Assembly (NCBI GenBank): GCA_023846275.1
Contig: CM043877.1
Location: 9,717,107 to 9,781,106, forward strand
Length of the DNA: 64,000 nucleotides
From: Vanilla planifolia
Lineage: Eukaryota; Streptophyta; Magnoliopsida; Asparagales; Orchidaceae
Reading direction: 5' to 3'
Part shown: positions 12,600 to 26,689 of the stretch, piece after piece
Layout: every line of letters starts with the position of its first letter
Numbering within the stretch: the first letter of the stretch is position 1
Translations under genes and position numbers: made by a program
Notes under the pieces: generated by a model
What the model saw: only the letters and a program-made list of their open reading frames with translations
Database searches by the model: none
Told to the model about the DNA's origin: nothing

Positions 12600-15500
12600 G
12601 TTAACTAATGGAAGAAAACTGATGGGTATCACTATGGCATGCTCTTGTTACTTAAATGCTTTTCATGTGACTCTAATATTTGATATTGCATGTTTTTCAA
12701 AGCAATGTGGTGACAAAACTGTTGTGACATTGATAAAAAGAGGATTACATGCTTAAAGAAGATAATTCATAGAGCAAAATTAGATGTTTTAATCTTGGGC
12801 TTCTGAGGAACATTCTTGTTTGAGAGCCAATAGCATACACTGACTTGTCATTGATGTACATTCTCCACTTCAAAGGTTATAATCTAATATTTGACATTAT
12901 ACTCACATTCATTGGTTGTAAAAGGATTGTGATGATATTATTTCAAGGATATTGAATATTCTTAAAAATGATTTGTATTATTTAGAGCATATTTGATTGG
13001 GTTTTTTAACTCTCAATGTATTTATTTTCTCAAAAAAGAGTCATATCTAACAAAAAAATTACAAACTCAAAAGAATATCAAGTATGGTATGACTTAGATG
13101 GAGCACAATTTTGGTATCTTTAGGTATGATCATTTTTTTTTTTGGAAAGTTGAGACATGATGCAAACCTTGAAGCTTAATATATGCAAAAATTAAATGTT
13201 GTTGATGTAGAAGGTTTGAATAGATGGAATAGGAAGAAGGATGGTAGATATTACATCTAAGTGTGCAATTGATGGGTCAAGTTGGAGATGAAGATATATC
13301 AAAGGGAAAATAATAATAAAGGAGATTATTTGAATTTTGGCTAAAGTTTAAAGAGAGAATATGAGGTAAATGAGGAGATGATTTGGAGTAGTTTATAGGT
13401 TCTTTTGATAGAGTTTGGGTTGATTATAGAGAGAAGTTATATAAAGAGCAAATATGAGGATTTTATGTATTAGTTGGTTTTAAGACACTGTGGGCAAGTG
13501 GTTGGGTTAGGCTTGAAATTATGTGAGAAAGAGTTTTAAGAAGGCTGGAAAATGTGGTTGTCTTTTGGAATGAGTTTTGTTTCGAGAAAGAAATCAAGTT
13601 GATTTAGATTTAAGGCTTGGTTTGGGATTCTATTGAGGAAGAGATATTGTGGAAGGGTTTGTATTTTTGTGTGATAGTGACCTAGACATTGAGGATGATA
13701 GGTGGCCAAAATGGTTTAGTGGGTGATTGGATTAGTGATAGAAAATTAGGATTTAGAGGAAGAAGTTGAAATGAGGGAGAGGGGTTGATCAAATAAAGTA
13801 CAAGTTTTTGTTTGATTTAATGGTTGATTATGTGCTCAATTGAGTTAGGAGATAGGCTAGATTATGTTTGAGTGTGGTTGTGCATCTAGAGAGAAAAAAA
13901 CAAGGTTTTCTCATGCTTAAGGTGAAGCAAAAAACAAAGAGAAAGTACATGAGATTTGACTCTTACCAAATGTTTGAAAAAATAGGTTGTGTATGTGTTA
14001 TTTGTGAATTGCATCTAAAATTTAAATCATCAACATGTTATTCAACAAATCACTCTTAAATACATTGATGTTCATGAAATTTAAAACATAAAAAAAAAAT
14101 TTAAGATTTTCTTCAAAGTGAATGTGTGGACGATAACCTAACAACCAATATTGGAACTCGTGATATGAGATAAGACTAATTCAAATATTCACATAGGGTT
14201 AATCTTAAAAAAGTGGTGCCTCTTTAGGTTCTTATAAAGATGGGGTTAAGATTATATAATTTTTTTAAGTTGTTAATTCATGACTTGATTGGCCAATGAA
14301 GTGTTTTGTAATCATTAATAAAAAAAGTACAAAAGAAACAAAAAAAAAATAAAAATAAAAAACTCTTTGTTTTTCTTTTTATCAAATCTTAGTGTCTAGT
14401 AATGAAACTAACTTGATATATCAATCTAAAACATGGTTACATTAAAAGTGAATGTTTATAAGTTAAACATTAATCTGTCTAAGTTCTTAGCAATAAATCA
14501 AACATTAAATAGTGCTTCATCTTTTTTGTACATTTGAAATTACTTAGTATAAAAGTTTGTAAATATTATAAGAAAATAATATTCTCAATAAATATAACTT
14601 AATTATTGATTATTCTCATCAAGTTTTTAAGATTTTAAGTTATTTTATTAATTTAAGAATTTAGAACTATTGAATTAAATTTGTTAATTATATTAAACAT
14701 ATAGTAAAAATCATTTTTTATGCATAAATAAAAAAAAAAGTAAAATTATGTACAAATATGTTTAACATACTTTTTGGTTTCTTTGACATAATGTAATGAA
14801 TTAATTTGATTTTCATTAACTTAATTTTCTTATTCTCTAATTTTTTATTTTTAATAATAAATAGAATATTAACCGTTTCCAAGGATAAGCTCATAATTTT
14901 TTTTATTTTAATGCTAGTAATTTTTTAAATCAAATTGAATATTTTTGCGAGAATTTTTTATTTAGCATTGAAAATTAATGTGAATTTTAAAGAACATAAG
15001 AGCTAAAATCAAATTTTTAGTATTTTTAGAGTTAAACTTAAATTTTTTTTTAATAATGCTCAATATGTGAAAATTATATTTACCCTTTAATAACTCTTTT
15101 ATGTGTAATTATATTTGAAGGGAAGTTTTGAGGAGTTGATCATGCGATAACCTTTAGAAATTACTTGGGAGGCATAATTGAGAATAGTTGAAATTATTAA
15201 AAATGAGTCTAGAGGTTATTTGAAGAAGAGATAAAAAGTTAATTAAGGATAATCCTCCTTCAAAATTATTATCTATATTCAAAAAAAATTTAAATATGTT
15301 CTAACATATGGCATTGAAATGAGAATAAATAAGATGTATAATTAGAATCATCATAGTTGAAAATTATATATTCAATAATTAGTTGTATGTTATTATAAAA
15401 TATAAATATTCAAATTATTTTATCTTATTATTTTAACTTAATATAACTTCTAATGTCACAAAAGTTGAGACCAATGTCATAAATCTTGATATTTAAAATA

Positions 15501-15719
15501 AAAAACCTATTTTATAAAACAAAAAATAGTGAATAACGCTAGCATTGATATAATATTATTCACACGTGGCAAAAATTCAATTAAATTATTTTGAAAAGCA
15601 ACATTCCATTCGCATTGTAAAAAAAAAGGATAATATATTGTGATTAAATTACGATTGAAATATTACTTAATTGAATTTACATAAAAATGCAAATTAATTT
15701 CCACGTAGATATTCAGATG
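12600..15719. other. Intergenic region between the rubredoxin and GOT1 genes
   Basis: It contains the probable 3' UTR of the rubredoxin gene (about 12600-12900). G/T-rich sequence without coding signs follows at 13100-13900, then strongly AT-rich DNA at 14100-15700. No RNA gene or recognisable element was found. Confidence 0.45.
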
Positions 15720-15815
15720 ATACAAATATTCCCATCGTCGATTCGGAGGCCGGATCGATCGGCTTGCGAGGCGAAGGAGGCGTTCTTCGATCCATTCATC
15801 GTTTTCGTGGTGTGT
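15720..15815 (+). other. Candidate non-coding first exon (5' UTR) of GOT1
   Basis: A short GC-rich block (gattcggaggccggatcgat ...) rises abruptly out of AT-rich DNA and ends in a possible donor, cgtg/gtgtgtaat. The GOT1 start codon at 20555 lies only 8 nt after an acceptor-like cttcag. A spliced leader is therefore expected, and this is the best upstream candidate. It would imply a 5'-UTR intron of about 4.7 kb. This is inference; it could belong to another transcript. Confidence 0.35.
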
Positions 15816-16079
15816 AATTGAATGTTATTTTTATTGCTACTTAGCGGGAATAGAATTTTTCTGCAAGAATATGGTCCTTTGCTAGATCAGGATCTAAAGT
15901 TTTGTGTTCTATCGGAAATCTTTGAAGTAGCTCTTGATATTTCGTGTTCATGGTTGTCAAATATGTAAAGAAGCTGTTGATTTTGCACCCGAGATAGTGA
16001 TTGTGGTTTCGAGCATGTTGAAGGTCGGTCTCTAGGAAGTAACAGTGAGCTTAATCTGATTGCGAACTTGAAGGTTCTA

Positions 16080-16458
16080 AGAGGTGGAGTGCGGGACTCC
16101 TAGGGATGAGAGCCCTATTCAATCCATTTTCTGAGCGGCCTTACTCAACTCGTAGTAGAGGTGAATTTGTTTCCAAAGTTTGCAAATCCCTACGTATTAT
16201 CCGAAGTTGATACTTCACCCGGTGGCTATCTTGGCACAGTTCAATTAGCTTCTATGCATGTGTTTACCGGGTGGGCTGTTGTTCACCTTCGTCCATAATC
16301 CCTTTACCCACGAGTCCCCACCTTATGGTAGAATTGGGCCCCCCTTAGCTATCTTCGGAAAGCTCATTTTCCTGTTTGATTACACTGTATTACGCTATGT
16401 CTTACATGGCTTATTAGAGCGGACGGAAAGGATTTTCTCAATCAAAGATTGGGGCTGA
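16080..16458. other. Compositionally foreign island, possibly organelle-derived DNA
   Basis: About 370 bp visibly richer in G and C than everything around it, with runs such as gggccccccttagc and cacccggtggctatcttgg. A 66-codon frame at 16258-16458 reads hydrophobic residues (GPPLAIFGKLIFLFDYTVLR) but has no family I recognise. The base composition resembles plant organelle DNA, so a nuclear copy of mitochondrial or plastid sequence is plausible. I could not match it to a specific organelle gene. Confidence 0.3.
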
Positions 16459-19400
16459 CGAAGATGAACAAATTCCTCTAGATATGTGGGTGCAAACGCC
16501 TATCCATTATTGCCTTAGATTGTATTTGTGAATAGTGTTTGAGTCTAAAAAGGACGTTTTTGAGAAGAGCTTTTATAAAATGAGTAAACAATAAAGTTTT
16601 TGGTGAAAATTGTTTATGAAGATTTTGATGCTTTTAGATTTGAATAAGAAGAGCTTTTGAAAAAAAAAAAAAAGGTTTGAAATGTTGTTTGCAAATAAAG
16701 CGTTGTCTTTGGTTGCTTGCTTCCCCTTGAAACTTTTTACTGATGAATGTAATGCATGCATCAATGAGACAGCCTCCAGTAGTTGTACAATTGTGGCCAA
16801 AGAATCAAAGGGCAATACAAAGGGGAATTTGTAGTCTTGGAATAGACCAACCACTATCCTGTGAAGACATGATTCCCTTGCCCAAATTCTACTTTGTGCA
16901 TCCGTTATTCTCTTCCTTCACATTCCAAAGTGGGCTGCATCCGTTAACTCTTTGCTTTAAGGCCTTTTGAAGAGCTCTTGGTTGTCTATTATATGTTTTT
17001 CTAAATCAACAAAATTTATGAGGAGCTCTTCTCTTTTCTTATCTTAAATTTTTCCATTAAATGTCTTAGTAAATACATAGCATTTATGGATTTTTATGGA
17101 AAACCATCTAGTTGATTTTGGGATTATATACGAGAATTTTAGGAGATACTGCTCTTCTCATAATTAGAAATTAATTGCTTCTTTAAAGTTTCAAATTATA
17201 GATTTTAACTTAATTCTTCTATAATTTGCATGACATTACTTTAGTTCTTTTAAAATATTTTCAAAAATTTTCTTATTGTTAACATTTTTTTTAACTTTTA
17301 AAATAACATTGAATAATTTCTTAATCTAAAAGATAACTTCTTCTCTCATCATTTTTGTATATATATGTATATGTATGTATAAAGTAATAACATTGAACTT
17401 TTTGTTTTTTTAATAATGCTTTTCTTCAAGGACTTTCTCACTTTTATATTATGGGTTTGTCAAAACAAGATTTTTTTTTACTTTTATATGTCATTAAGCT
17501 CCTTTAAATCAACCATATTATCAAATTCATTATTAAAAACCTTGTGAAAATAATTCACAAATCTGCATTTTATGTCCTAGTGTTTGAGTAATACTTGTTT
17601 ATTAGTTTCATATTTTACTTAAGTCCTTTATTTTTTCTCCTTTTTCTTTAGGATGCTTATATGTGTCTTTTGTGCTCATTGTATCTAACTTCATACATAA
17701 ACTGTGAAAATCCACTTTCTTAATCACTATTTGGTTTTTTAACATCTCTTCATGCTAAATTATCAATTTTGAATTTTCATATTCATTTAATATAACAAAC
17801 TCTAAAATATTTTTTCTTCTCTTTAGTACTTTTTTTTTTCATTATTGGGCTTTGAGCAATTCATATGATATTATTGGCTTGCACACCTTATTTTAATGAC
17901 ATGGTTTTATGATTTATTTTAATTAAAATATAATATCATCCATAAAATTCCACTATCTAGCTTAGTCATTATTTTAACACTTTTTTACTTCTAAAACTTA
18001 AGGTTGATGATTAAGGCTATTAAACAATCTTGAATGATCAAACATTATCTTGGGAAGACCTGCCATCTCTGTTCTTAAAGATCCACTCTTATAAGCAATC
18101 AAATATTCTTGTTTCATAAAGCAATTATAATATTGCATCATGAAATTCTTTTTTTCAGATAATTTTTATTTATGCCTATTAAGCCTTCTCTAACAAAAAC
18201 TCTTTTCATCTAGTGAAAGGCCTTGTATAAAGTCTTCCAAATTGTTTCCATTTTTTTTTACTATTATGTTTATTTTTATTTTGGAGATATAAAAGCTAAT
18301 AATATTAAGAGCTTACACACTTCCAACTTTTAATATTAATAAGCTTGGTCTTTTGACTCTTTGCCCTTATCTATTGCTTATGTTCCTTAGCCAACCTTTG
18401 GACTTGCTAATCTTAGTTGTTTTCTTGAGAAGGGTAAAGCGGTTTTGGGAACAACCACACCTTTTGATGCTCCTCTCCTTCAAGGTGGTCATTCCTGACA
18501 AATGGTTAGGTTGGCACATTCTTATCCATGTTTATCTCCCTTATCATCTATAACCTTTGGTAGTTCGTGTCCTTTGGCAATTCTAATAGCGTGCTATTTA
18601 TGCATCATGTTTACTTTTGTCATACCCTATTAGGATGTTGTCCCATTGTATTCGCCTACTTTCCTTAGGCATTGTATGCAAATTTCATAGTAATATATTG
18701 GGCTATGTTCTCAATTTTGGAAAAAACATTTTGAGCTTACCCATCGTTACAATCTTTAAAGTGATGATTCTCTCTCTATATTTTTTAATATCTATTCTAT
18801 CACCAGCCAAATTATTATTCAAAATTATACCAACTTTATTTCTTTTTTGCGAAAACTCTATAGATAAATTTGATTACTTTTTCTAAATTGCAATATCGTT
18901 TTAGGTGTTTCATTAGAAATCGTTGAACATTCTAGATAATTTTTATTAGTTCAACAACAATAAGACAAAGAATAAATGGGTTGATTAAAAAAGGAAACCT
19001 CTCGATGATATGGGTGTTAAATAGGAGTTTTATTAGGTAAGAACTTAATGAATATATGTATTAAGTGAAGGATTTGATACCCATACAATGTATATAATCC
19101 TTGATCTATTAGCAATAAATTAACATCCAGTGAAATAGGAACTAGCTATTGCTCCATTACTTAGAACCTTTTAGGCAATGGGTAACAAGGTGCAAGAAGT
19201 TCCTACTAACAAATAAAGGGACAAGGTGCAAGAAACACTTATCAATTGCAAGCGTGACTCTTCTCCAAAAGGAGCCATTATGGTGAACAACTTGGGTTAC
19301 AATAGAGAGGGTAACTTAGACATTGGTTAAAGAGTAAAATTAAAGGTTAGGAGTGCATATAAACATGATTTACCATTAGGTCTTCTTTGCTTTGAGGATG

Positions 19401-20546
19401 AGTTATTTTTGGCAAGTGAATATGTAATTTTTGATTGTTTCCAAGTAGGATGGCCATGTTGCTAAGAGCACTGTATGACACTATAGAAGTCTGATGCACA
19501 TCAGGTCAACTGTTGACCAGTGTTGCTGAGTCATTGACGTCAATCCAGCTCAGCATTGATCATCTCCATTTGGTAGTAGGGCTGCATTGGTTGGAAGTTC
19601 ATCCATGTCATCTATTAGTTCTAGTCGATTGTTTCCATTGGATGGTATTCGAAGGGTTTTGCATCAGCAATCCATGTCGAGTCTGAGAATCAAAGATTGC
19701 ACTAGATATGTCGAGAAGTTTGCCATGCTGATGAAGCTAAAGGCTGTTTTAGTTACATTTTGGCTTAATTACCAAGTTAGCCAATTTGTCTTTGATTGAT
19801 CAACTGCTGAATTAAATTGTACTATATTTAGCTCTACCTCTAACAAAAAGTTAATCCATTAGATCCCAAGAGTTCCGGTGATTTCATGATTCAAAAGCCC
19901 CAAGCAGCTTCTCTGTCCAGTTCAATTAGTTTCTTCTTTCTTTTGTTCTCACAGGCTCTGTGAATTTCAAATCTTTTTCCATGGAAGTTTTCTGCCTTGT
20001 GCTCGAACAAGGTTCTTAATAAGAATCTTGCCAGCATTTACTTATTCTCTTTGTGTAATCATGTTCTTCAGTGGTGGTGGACAATCACAGCCAGGATAAC
20101 AACAATATAGTGGCCTCAATGTTTGTTGTCCTAGGAAAACAACAAATTAGTGGCTTTGATGTTCGTTGTCCTGACTTCATGGGCAAAAGAGGAGCTGGCA
20201 TTTGGTGTTATTGTGATAGATCATGATAGATGCATGCCCTTTGCAAATGTTAAACCAAGCAGGGTGGCTTAATTTGACCTTGGGATTACCCTGGTTGATT
20301 TGATCTCTGGAGTTATTGAAAGCAAATTTAATTTTTGTCATAAAAGAAACCCATTTTGGGGTTTATGCAAGGTTTATTTAATCCTTGATTAATCCCAGAA
20401 AAAGCTAAATCCCTGGACATGAAAGTTTAACAAGCAAATCGCTTTAGCTTATCAAATTTCATATTTTTTTGTTAAATAATGTTTCATTGTTTTTGATGCT
20501 TTATTTTCAGCTTGAAGTTTTCTTAACCGGCTGGTGTGTGCTTCAG
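16459..20546. other. Probable GOT1 5'-UTR intron / upstream region, no assigned gene
   Basis: AT-rich DNA with scattered short frames. A small two-copy phrase occurs at about 20090-20180 (caacaa-atagtggc ... tgtttgttgtcct and its near repeat). A GC-richer stretch at 19450-19800 has a short Ser-rich frame with no recognised domain. No exon or transposon protein was identified. Confidence 0.4.
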
Positions 20547-20554
20547 TTGCTACT

Positions 20555-21747
20555 ATGGTGTCTTATCAACTAAGTGAGATGAAAAGTGAAGTCCTGTTCT
20601 TCCTACGAGTTCCAAACTTGTACCTAGTGTAAAACTTATTTCTAACTTTGTCTTATTTTGTATTTTATCACTAGATTGATATTCATCATTAAATATCATG
20701 CAGAGGTTGGCATAGGCTTAATAGTTTTCAGCATTTTCTTTACCTTTTTGGGAGTTCTTCTTTTCTTTGACAGGGGCTTGTTGGCTCTTGGGAATGTAAG
20801 CACTAATGTTTTATACCTGTTCACTGCAATTTTATTTTCATGTCATATTTTGTTAATTTGACTACAAAATGTTATCATCAATATATTATTTTGATATTAT
20901 CAGCTGTTTTTCTTGTCTGGAGCTTCACTTTTAATTGGTTGGCAATCGATGCTGCAACTTTTCACCAAGAAAGTAAACTTCAAGGTAATATTGAGGCCCA
21001 TTATTTAAGAACAGTTTTATAATTTTGAGAAAGAAGTTGGGCTTTCTTGACTTAATTGTTCCATTTCTAAGGGTACAAATTGTAGTATATATGCACAAAT
21101 TGATACAAATGTGTAGAATTCCAATCATACAAGATAACTTACTCATCGGTTTCTTACAGCACAAGAAGGAATGGGTTATAAAGCATGATTTGAAATATCA
21201 TTAACATTTGTGTTCCTTTGCTGTAAGCATTACCCAAGATTTTTCCAAGCATGGTTGAGCTGCCATATACAAAAATGTTCCAACTTGTTAATTGTTACCA
21301 TTAACTTGACTTTTCTTTATTTCTGATGTAGATCTTTATTATTTTTCTTCCACTTGGATCTTTAATATTCTTTCAGGGCTCTGTACCGTTCCTTTTGGGT
21401 CTTGTGCTGATATGTGTTGGTTGGCCAGTAGTTGGTATCTTATTTGAAATGTACGGCTTACTGTTTCTCTTCAGGTAAATTTTGAGCTTGCATTTATCTT
21501 GGAATCATTGATGTTCAAATTTTGACTCTCGATCGTGTGTCAAATCACTCTCTTTTAGTGGTTATTGGTCATCAGCTAAGGGCTTTCTTTACCAGATTCC
21601 AGTAGTAGGGTGGCTTCTTCAGTCATATTTCTTGGTAAATTAAAGTTTGTGCAATCAATACAGATATTCTTTCTGAAGCAAACCCTTAACACTTTCCTTA
21701 ATCTGTTGCAGTTTTTTGATCGTTTCAAGCGGATGCTTGGTTTTTAA
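20555..21747 (+). CDS. GOT1: GOT1-type vesicle transport membrane protein
   Basis: Six exons, 20555-20585, 20704-20795, 20904-20984, 21377-21474, 21559-21634 and 21712-21747 (TAA), total 414 nt and encode 137 residues, the usual length of the family (about 140). All introns are GT-AG with matching phase. The protein opens MVSYQLSEMKKVGIGL, as in GOT1 proteins. It has four predicted membrane helices at about 12-32, 42-60, 70-88 and 89-107. Family landmarks are FFTFLGVLLFFDRGLLALGN, LIGWQSMLQLF, VGWPVVGILFEMYG and the C-terminal FFDRFKRMLGF. GOT1/SFT2-like proteins act in ER-Golgi and intra-Golgi vesicle fusion in yeast and affect COPII export in plants; this role is inferred by family. An acceptor-like cttcag ends 8 nt before the ATG, suggesting a 5'-UTR intron. 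No defects seen. Confidence 0.92.
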
Positions 21748-24700
21748 AGGTATTGTGTATTGACATAATGCATGACTGTTGGCTATATAAAGCATTTGTC
21801 TAGTTGAATGTTAACATTGTTTAGTTGCATGGCTTCTTTTTCAAGCTTTAAAAGTTTTACCTGCCGTTACTTCTATCTAATTTCTCACAAGAAAATAGGA
21901 GATCATTGCAAAATTAGCTAAACAGATTCAAGTGTTCTTCGCCATTTCATATCGGTTTTAGCCGGTTTGAAAGATGAGCTTCATTGATGCACATGATGGA
22001 CTCCGATAACATGTTAGTGTTTATCCTTCAAACTTTTTTCACTTTATGAACACATTCCATCAGCGGAGTTGGCTCTGCTGGTTAGGAAGGACAATTTCTT
22101 CTCATATATAATTTATTGGCTTATAAGCACACCCAATTGGGGCTAGCTAGTTTGACCTTTTATATTTACCCAGCAGAAATTGGTTTAAATTAGAAGATTT
22201 TTTGTATAGTACGAAGGTATTTAAATGATTGCACCACGTTTTTGAATTTTACTGGGCTTTAAAGCACATAAAACAGTGATACAAAATGCAACATCCTAGC
22301 TAATCCTTGAACATGGTTGATCTTTTGCGAGGACTTGTTTTAACCATACAAGGAGACTACCTTGGAGTGGTAATTGAAACCACATGAAGTCGAGTAAAGG
22401 CTAGCCAATGGCTTCTTAGAAAGTAGAAACTATGCACTACATCATTAGGACAAGTCTGGAGTTTAAAAATGACCTTATGATGAAAAAAACTATGAGCTGA
22501 AACACGTCTCATTATTTCTTGGATGGGGCAAATTTTAGGATTGTGAAAGATATCCAGAAACAAGGAATGAAGTTTAGAGGTAGGAAAACCCTCATAGAAC
22601 TCTCTAAAAAATTGGAGTCAAGCTACTGTTGTATGAAGGAAGTATAATACTCTACTATCGCAAGCTCAGTTAAGCCAAACAAGGAAAATGATAATGTGAA
22701 ACACTGAAATTTGCATTATTTTAATATAAAAGATCTAATACAAATGACATGTAGAGAGCATAAAACAAGAAGAAAACAAGGAAGATAAAAAGGTAACAAT
22801 ACCTTAAGAAAAGCATCAGACAAAACACCTCCAATGGAACTTCAAAACGTAGCAAATTGAGCCTTAGTCTCAACCAAGAATAATATAAAATTCCCATGGT
22901 AAAGGAAGAAGATTGTATTTGAATCTTGCAACCAAATGGAGTAAATCAATGCTTGTAGTTGAAATAGCAACCAAAGAGCTATACTGAAATGTAGTTGTAT
23001 CCGAAGCATTGTCATCACTTACCTTGGCTTCTATCAACCTCACCTGATTGCGAGAATGCCTTTTGCATTTTGTTGTTGTTGTAATTTTTTTCCTGTAGTT
23101 GTACTTTTATTTGACAATTGTATATGTTATCTATGATGTATTTATTTTGTATCAGTTCTCTAGAATCAGGTGTATTTCCATTATTTAACATTATAAGTGG
23201 GCACTACATTGTTGTATTTTGTTTCTTGGGCAATTTGTGTCACTCTAGTAGATTTTTGGGTTGATAGTATGGCAATAGGTTGTTTTGGATTTCTATTCCA
23301 TCGTCTTCATAGTTCTTTTAACTATAGATGCTATAAAATATTGTAAAAAAGGTCTTAAGTTGATTTTTAAGATGCTTTTTATATTTGATAATGGAAACTG
23401 ATCTTTTGGTGTGTGTGACTTCAATCAAGGATTCTATGCTCTTGATGGGTGTGATGTTCATTATGGTCTAGGTTGACAAAATTTGATTGGATCCATTGTT
23501 TGTCATTACAAATCAATTTCGCTATGTTCATGATTCATTTTGCTCTATGTTGAAATAATTTGACGTAGGACAATGCCGTGTACAAAAACTTTAATGCGAG
23601 TTTAGTTAGCATGCAATGAATGCAACTAGTTAATTTGTTGAATGCACACATAGGACAAGAGTCAAAAATATACTAAAATTGTATGTCATGCATGAATGTA
23701 TTGTTTGTTGGCTTGAATCAAAATTGAAGTGTGGATTATTGACAAGAGTTTTTGAATAAGTTTAGGTTTAAGCACAAAGTTGAAACAATAGTTTGACTAT
23801 ATTACAAAAAATTTATATGCACACAAAAAGTGGAAAAATATGAAACACAAGTCCTCATATGTGTAAATGGTAAACAATATAGTGAAATCTAATTAGGTAT
23901 TTAAAGCATATAATGTTTCATAGTTATTGTGAGTAGGGGTGTTTCCTATTCTATACAAAGTAGGTTTCCCAAAAGATAGTGCGAGAGTAAAGTTAAAATT
24001 TATTGTTTCAAACCGTCTATTCCATATGAATTGTAACTCGCCTTGTTTTGTTTGAACAGATCGTCACCTTTAACTCGTGATGCAGCAATGTGCTTGTGCC
24101 GCATTGGATGGTTTATGAATTGTCATGGGTTGTTCAATCTAGGTTGCTCAAACTAGACATAGATAGAGAAAGGATAAATATGCTTATTTATAGAGAAAGT
24201 AAAGAGAGAAAGAAAAGAATTATAGAATTATTTTGATATTTTTTGAATATTTGATAATGGCATGATCTCCCTCCCTTTTGGACTCACACCCATCCTCTTG
24301 GGCACTACTCTAAAGTGACAACAATTGGATTATTTTTACTAATGAGTTTTTCTTGTGGTTAGGTTTAAAACCTTAGTTGCATTTATGAAAATTAGCCAAA
24401 TGTAAAGCTCTTTTTGTCTTCACATTTATGGAGTCTATATAAATGTCACAATTCATGAGACTAAAACATGCAAAGCATGGAGAAGTCCAAGTTAGCACTC
24501 ATTATATAGAGGTCATGGGTTAGAAGCTTTAAGTGATATGAGATTAAAGTGAAGCAAATGAGACAAAATGAAAAAAATTAAATAAAATACAAAATAATAT
24601 AGGCTTAATTGGTAGGGTAGTTGGATGACTGCATTGCGTGGTCAATAGGGAATCTTTTAGGGTGGTTAGATGAACCATTGGTATGGTAACATTATATCAA

Positions 24701-26332
24701 AGCTTGAAAAGAGACTATATGGAACCGCATGAAGTTGTTTATATCACCACGTATCCATCTGAGCTACTATGATCAAGTGAGATGTTTAGATACTTGGGAA
24801 ATTGATCATGAAATCACTAGGGTCATAAGAGAGATGAATTATAACAAATTGAAATTAATTTTATTGAATCATAAAAAGTTGTTAAGCACGTATAAAACAA
24901 AGAAAGATTCGAAGGGTGCTCTGAAACACGAGGGGCTTTGTAGGAGCACTCTTTACAAGACTCAAGTAGTCAAACAAATGAGGTAATTGAGGGAATTCAA
25001 GTGCAAATAATGAGGACAAACACCAAAGGAGGGAATAGAGTCCATTATCTAACACTTTGGACTAATGTGTTTATTTGCAATGTATGTAATGTTTATTGAA
25101 TGTGGTGACTTAGAAGAATTCGCCTGCTCCTTTAGGGGAATAAACTCGAAACTGTCCACAGTGGGTTCTATATAAGGAGAGGAGCATTAAGATTGAACAA
25201 TAGGTCTTATGGGCAATCTTTAGGCTTTGAGAACTCTTTTTAACACTCAAGGACCTCTAATGAGAAAGATTCAAGTGTGATTCAGGAACACAATTAACAA
25301 CTTTTGAAGATGGATAACAAGCCTCAAACATAACTCTTAAGGGCATAATGCATTATGAGAAAAAGACTCAAGGGCCTTTTGAGCAAAACAACAATGCCTT
25401 TGAAGATTTGAAGATCATAACATTTAGGAGTTGATTGAGTGCAATTGTCGAACTGGAACTAAGTAGAATCCCATTTTGAAGTAATTAGTGATAGTCAATT
25501 CTTTAGTTTCTATGTTTATCAAAAGGGTCGTGTTATTAACTTTTTAAAATTGAATATTAGAGCAATAAGACAGACTTTGAAATGTTCTTGTTAGCTATTC
25601 TAAAGCTTAGCCAAGAAGCATATTTGGAAGTAGAAAAAAATAGTGATCTATGATGAAAACATGATGACCATTATCATCAATTAAAAGGGGTATATTTTAT
25701 TGTGTCAAATCTTCTAGGTTACAAAAAACCCATCTCTGCGAGCGAAGGCCTAGTATGTGCATTTCTTTTGCAACACTAACTTTTGCCTTTTATGATAGGT
25801 CCCAATTAAGCTGCCATGTCAATGTTATAGAAGATGATGTGCCAAAGGCAAAGATATCATAAAACTTTGGCAAAATTGCATATTTACTTTGCATCAAGAA
25901 ATATAATTGGTATGGATAAATAAACTTAGGCTTTAATAATGAATTTGAATAAATCGTTGGAAATGAAGAACCAATCACATCTAGCAAATAAATGTTAATT
26001 GCATAATTTGATTATAAAATTTTGATACTATATGAATAAGTAATTATCATCTGTTATTTGATGGGACTAACTTTGCATCATTATATGGCCTAAAGTATTA
26101 AAGGTAGAGGAAAAGAAATAGGTATTATAATATATATATATATATATACATATTATGTAAGTCGAATAAGTTATATACATTGATATGTTAACAAATATTA
26201 AAGGTAAGTAATGTATATAGAATAAAGATTGAATAATTTATTATATTGTATTTATTGAATATCATCTAAGAAGATAGAAAATTAAGAAACCATAGTTACC
26301 ATAAAAGGAAAATAAATTGATATAAGCTATCA
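21748..26332. other. Intergenic region between convergent GOT1 and receptor-kinase genes
   Basis: It begins with the GOT1 3' UTR. The rest has no recognisable gene. At about 25080-25210 an AT-rich context contains ttctatataaggag followed by a purine-rich stretch, like the promoter of an LTR or other retroelement. No flanking pol motifs were recognised, so it is left unassigned. Confidence 0.4.
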
Positions 26333-26476
26333 GGTATAATGAAGCACTCGATGAATATCGAACCATAAGTTTGTATCAAAGGTATAATGAAGCACTCGAT
26401 GAATATCGAACCATAAGTTTGTATCAAAGGTATAATGAAGCACTCGATGAATATCGAACCATAAGTTTGTATCAAA
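26333..26476. repeat. Three exact tandem copies of a 48-bp unit
   Basis: The unit begins ggtataatgaagcactcgat and ends gtttgtatcaaa. Copies at 26333-26380, 26381-26428 and 26429-26476 are identical, indicating recent duplication. They have no spacers, so this is a minisatellite and not a CRISPR array. It lies in the GOT1-kinase intergenic region. Confidence 0.95.
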
Positions 26477-26689
26477 GATCTTTTACTCTCACATTAATAG
26501 CACGATGTGCAAGTGCTTGATAGATGAAGATAATGAAATTACGATATTCGAACATTTCTCATATCTTATCCAAGATGGATGTATTAAGAGATGATGAGGT
26601 AATTTTATATTAACATCACTCATACTTTATAAATGGTAGATGAATGAATATCATTAATGTTAGCACTTTTGTATAGGGTTAGAATGAAT

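Noticed and set aside
25080..25210. Possible endogenous pararetrovirus promoter (tctatataaggag)
   Set aside because: No coat, protease or RT motifs nearby; a TATA-like phrase alone is not enough.
26333..26476. Regularly spaced repeats considered as a CRISPR-like array
   Set aside because: The 48-bp units abut directly with no variable spacers, and the DNA is a plant nuclear genome.
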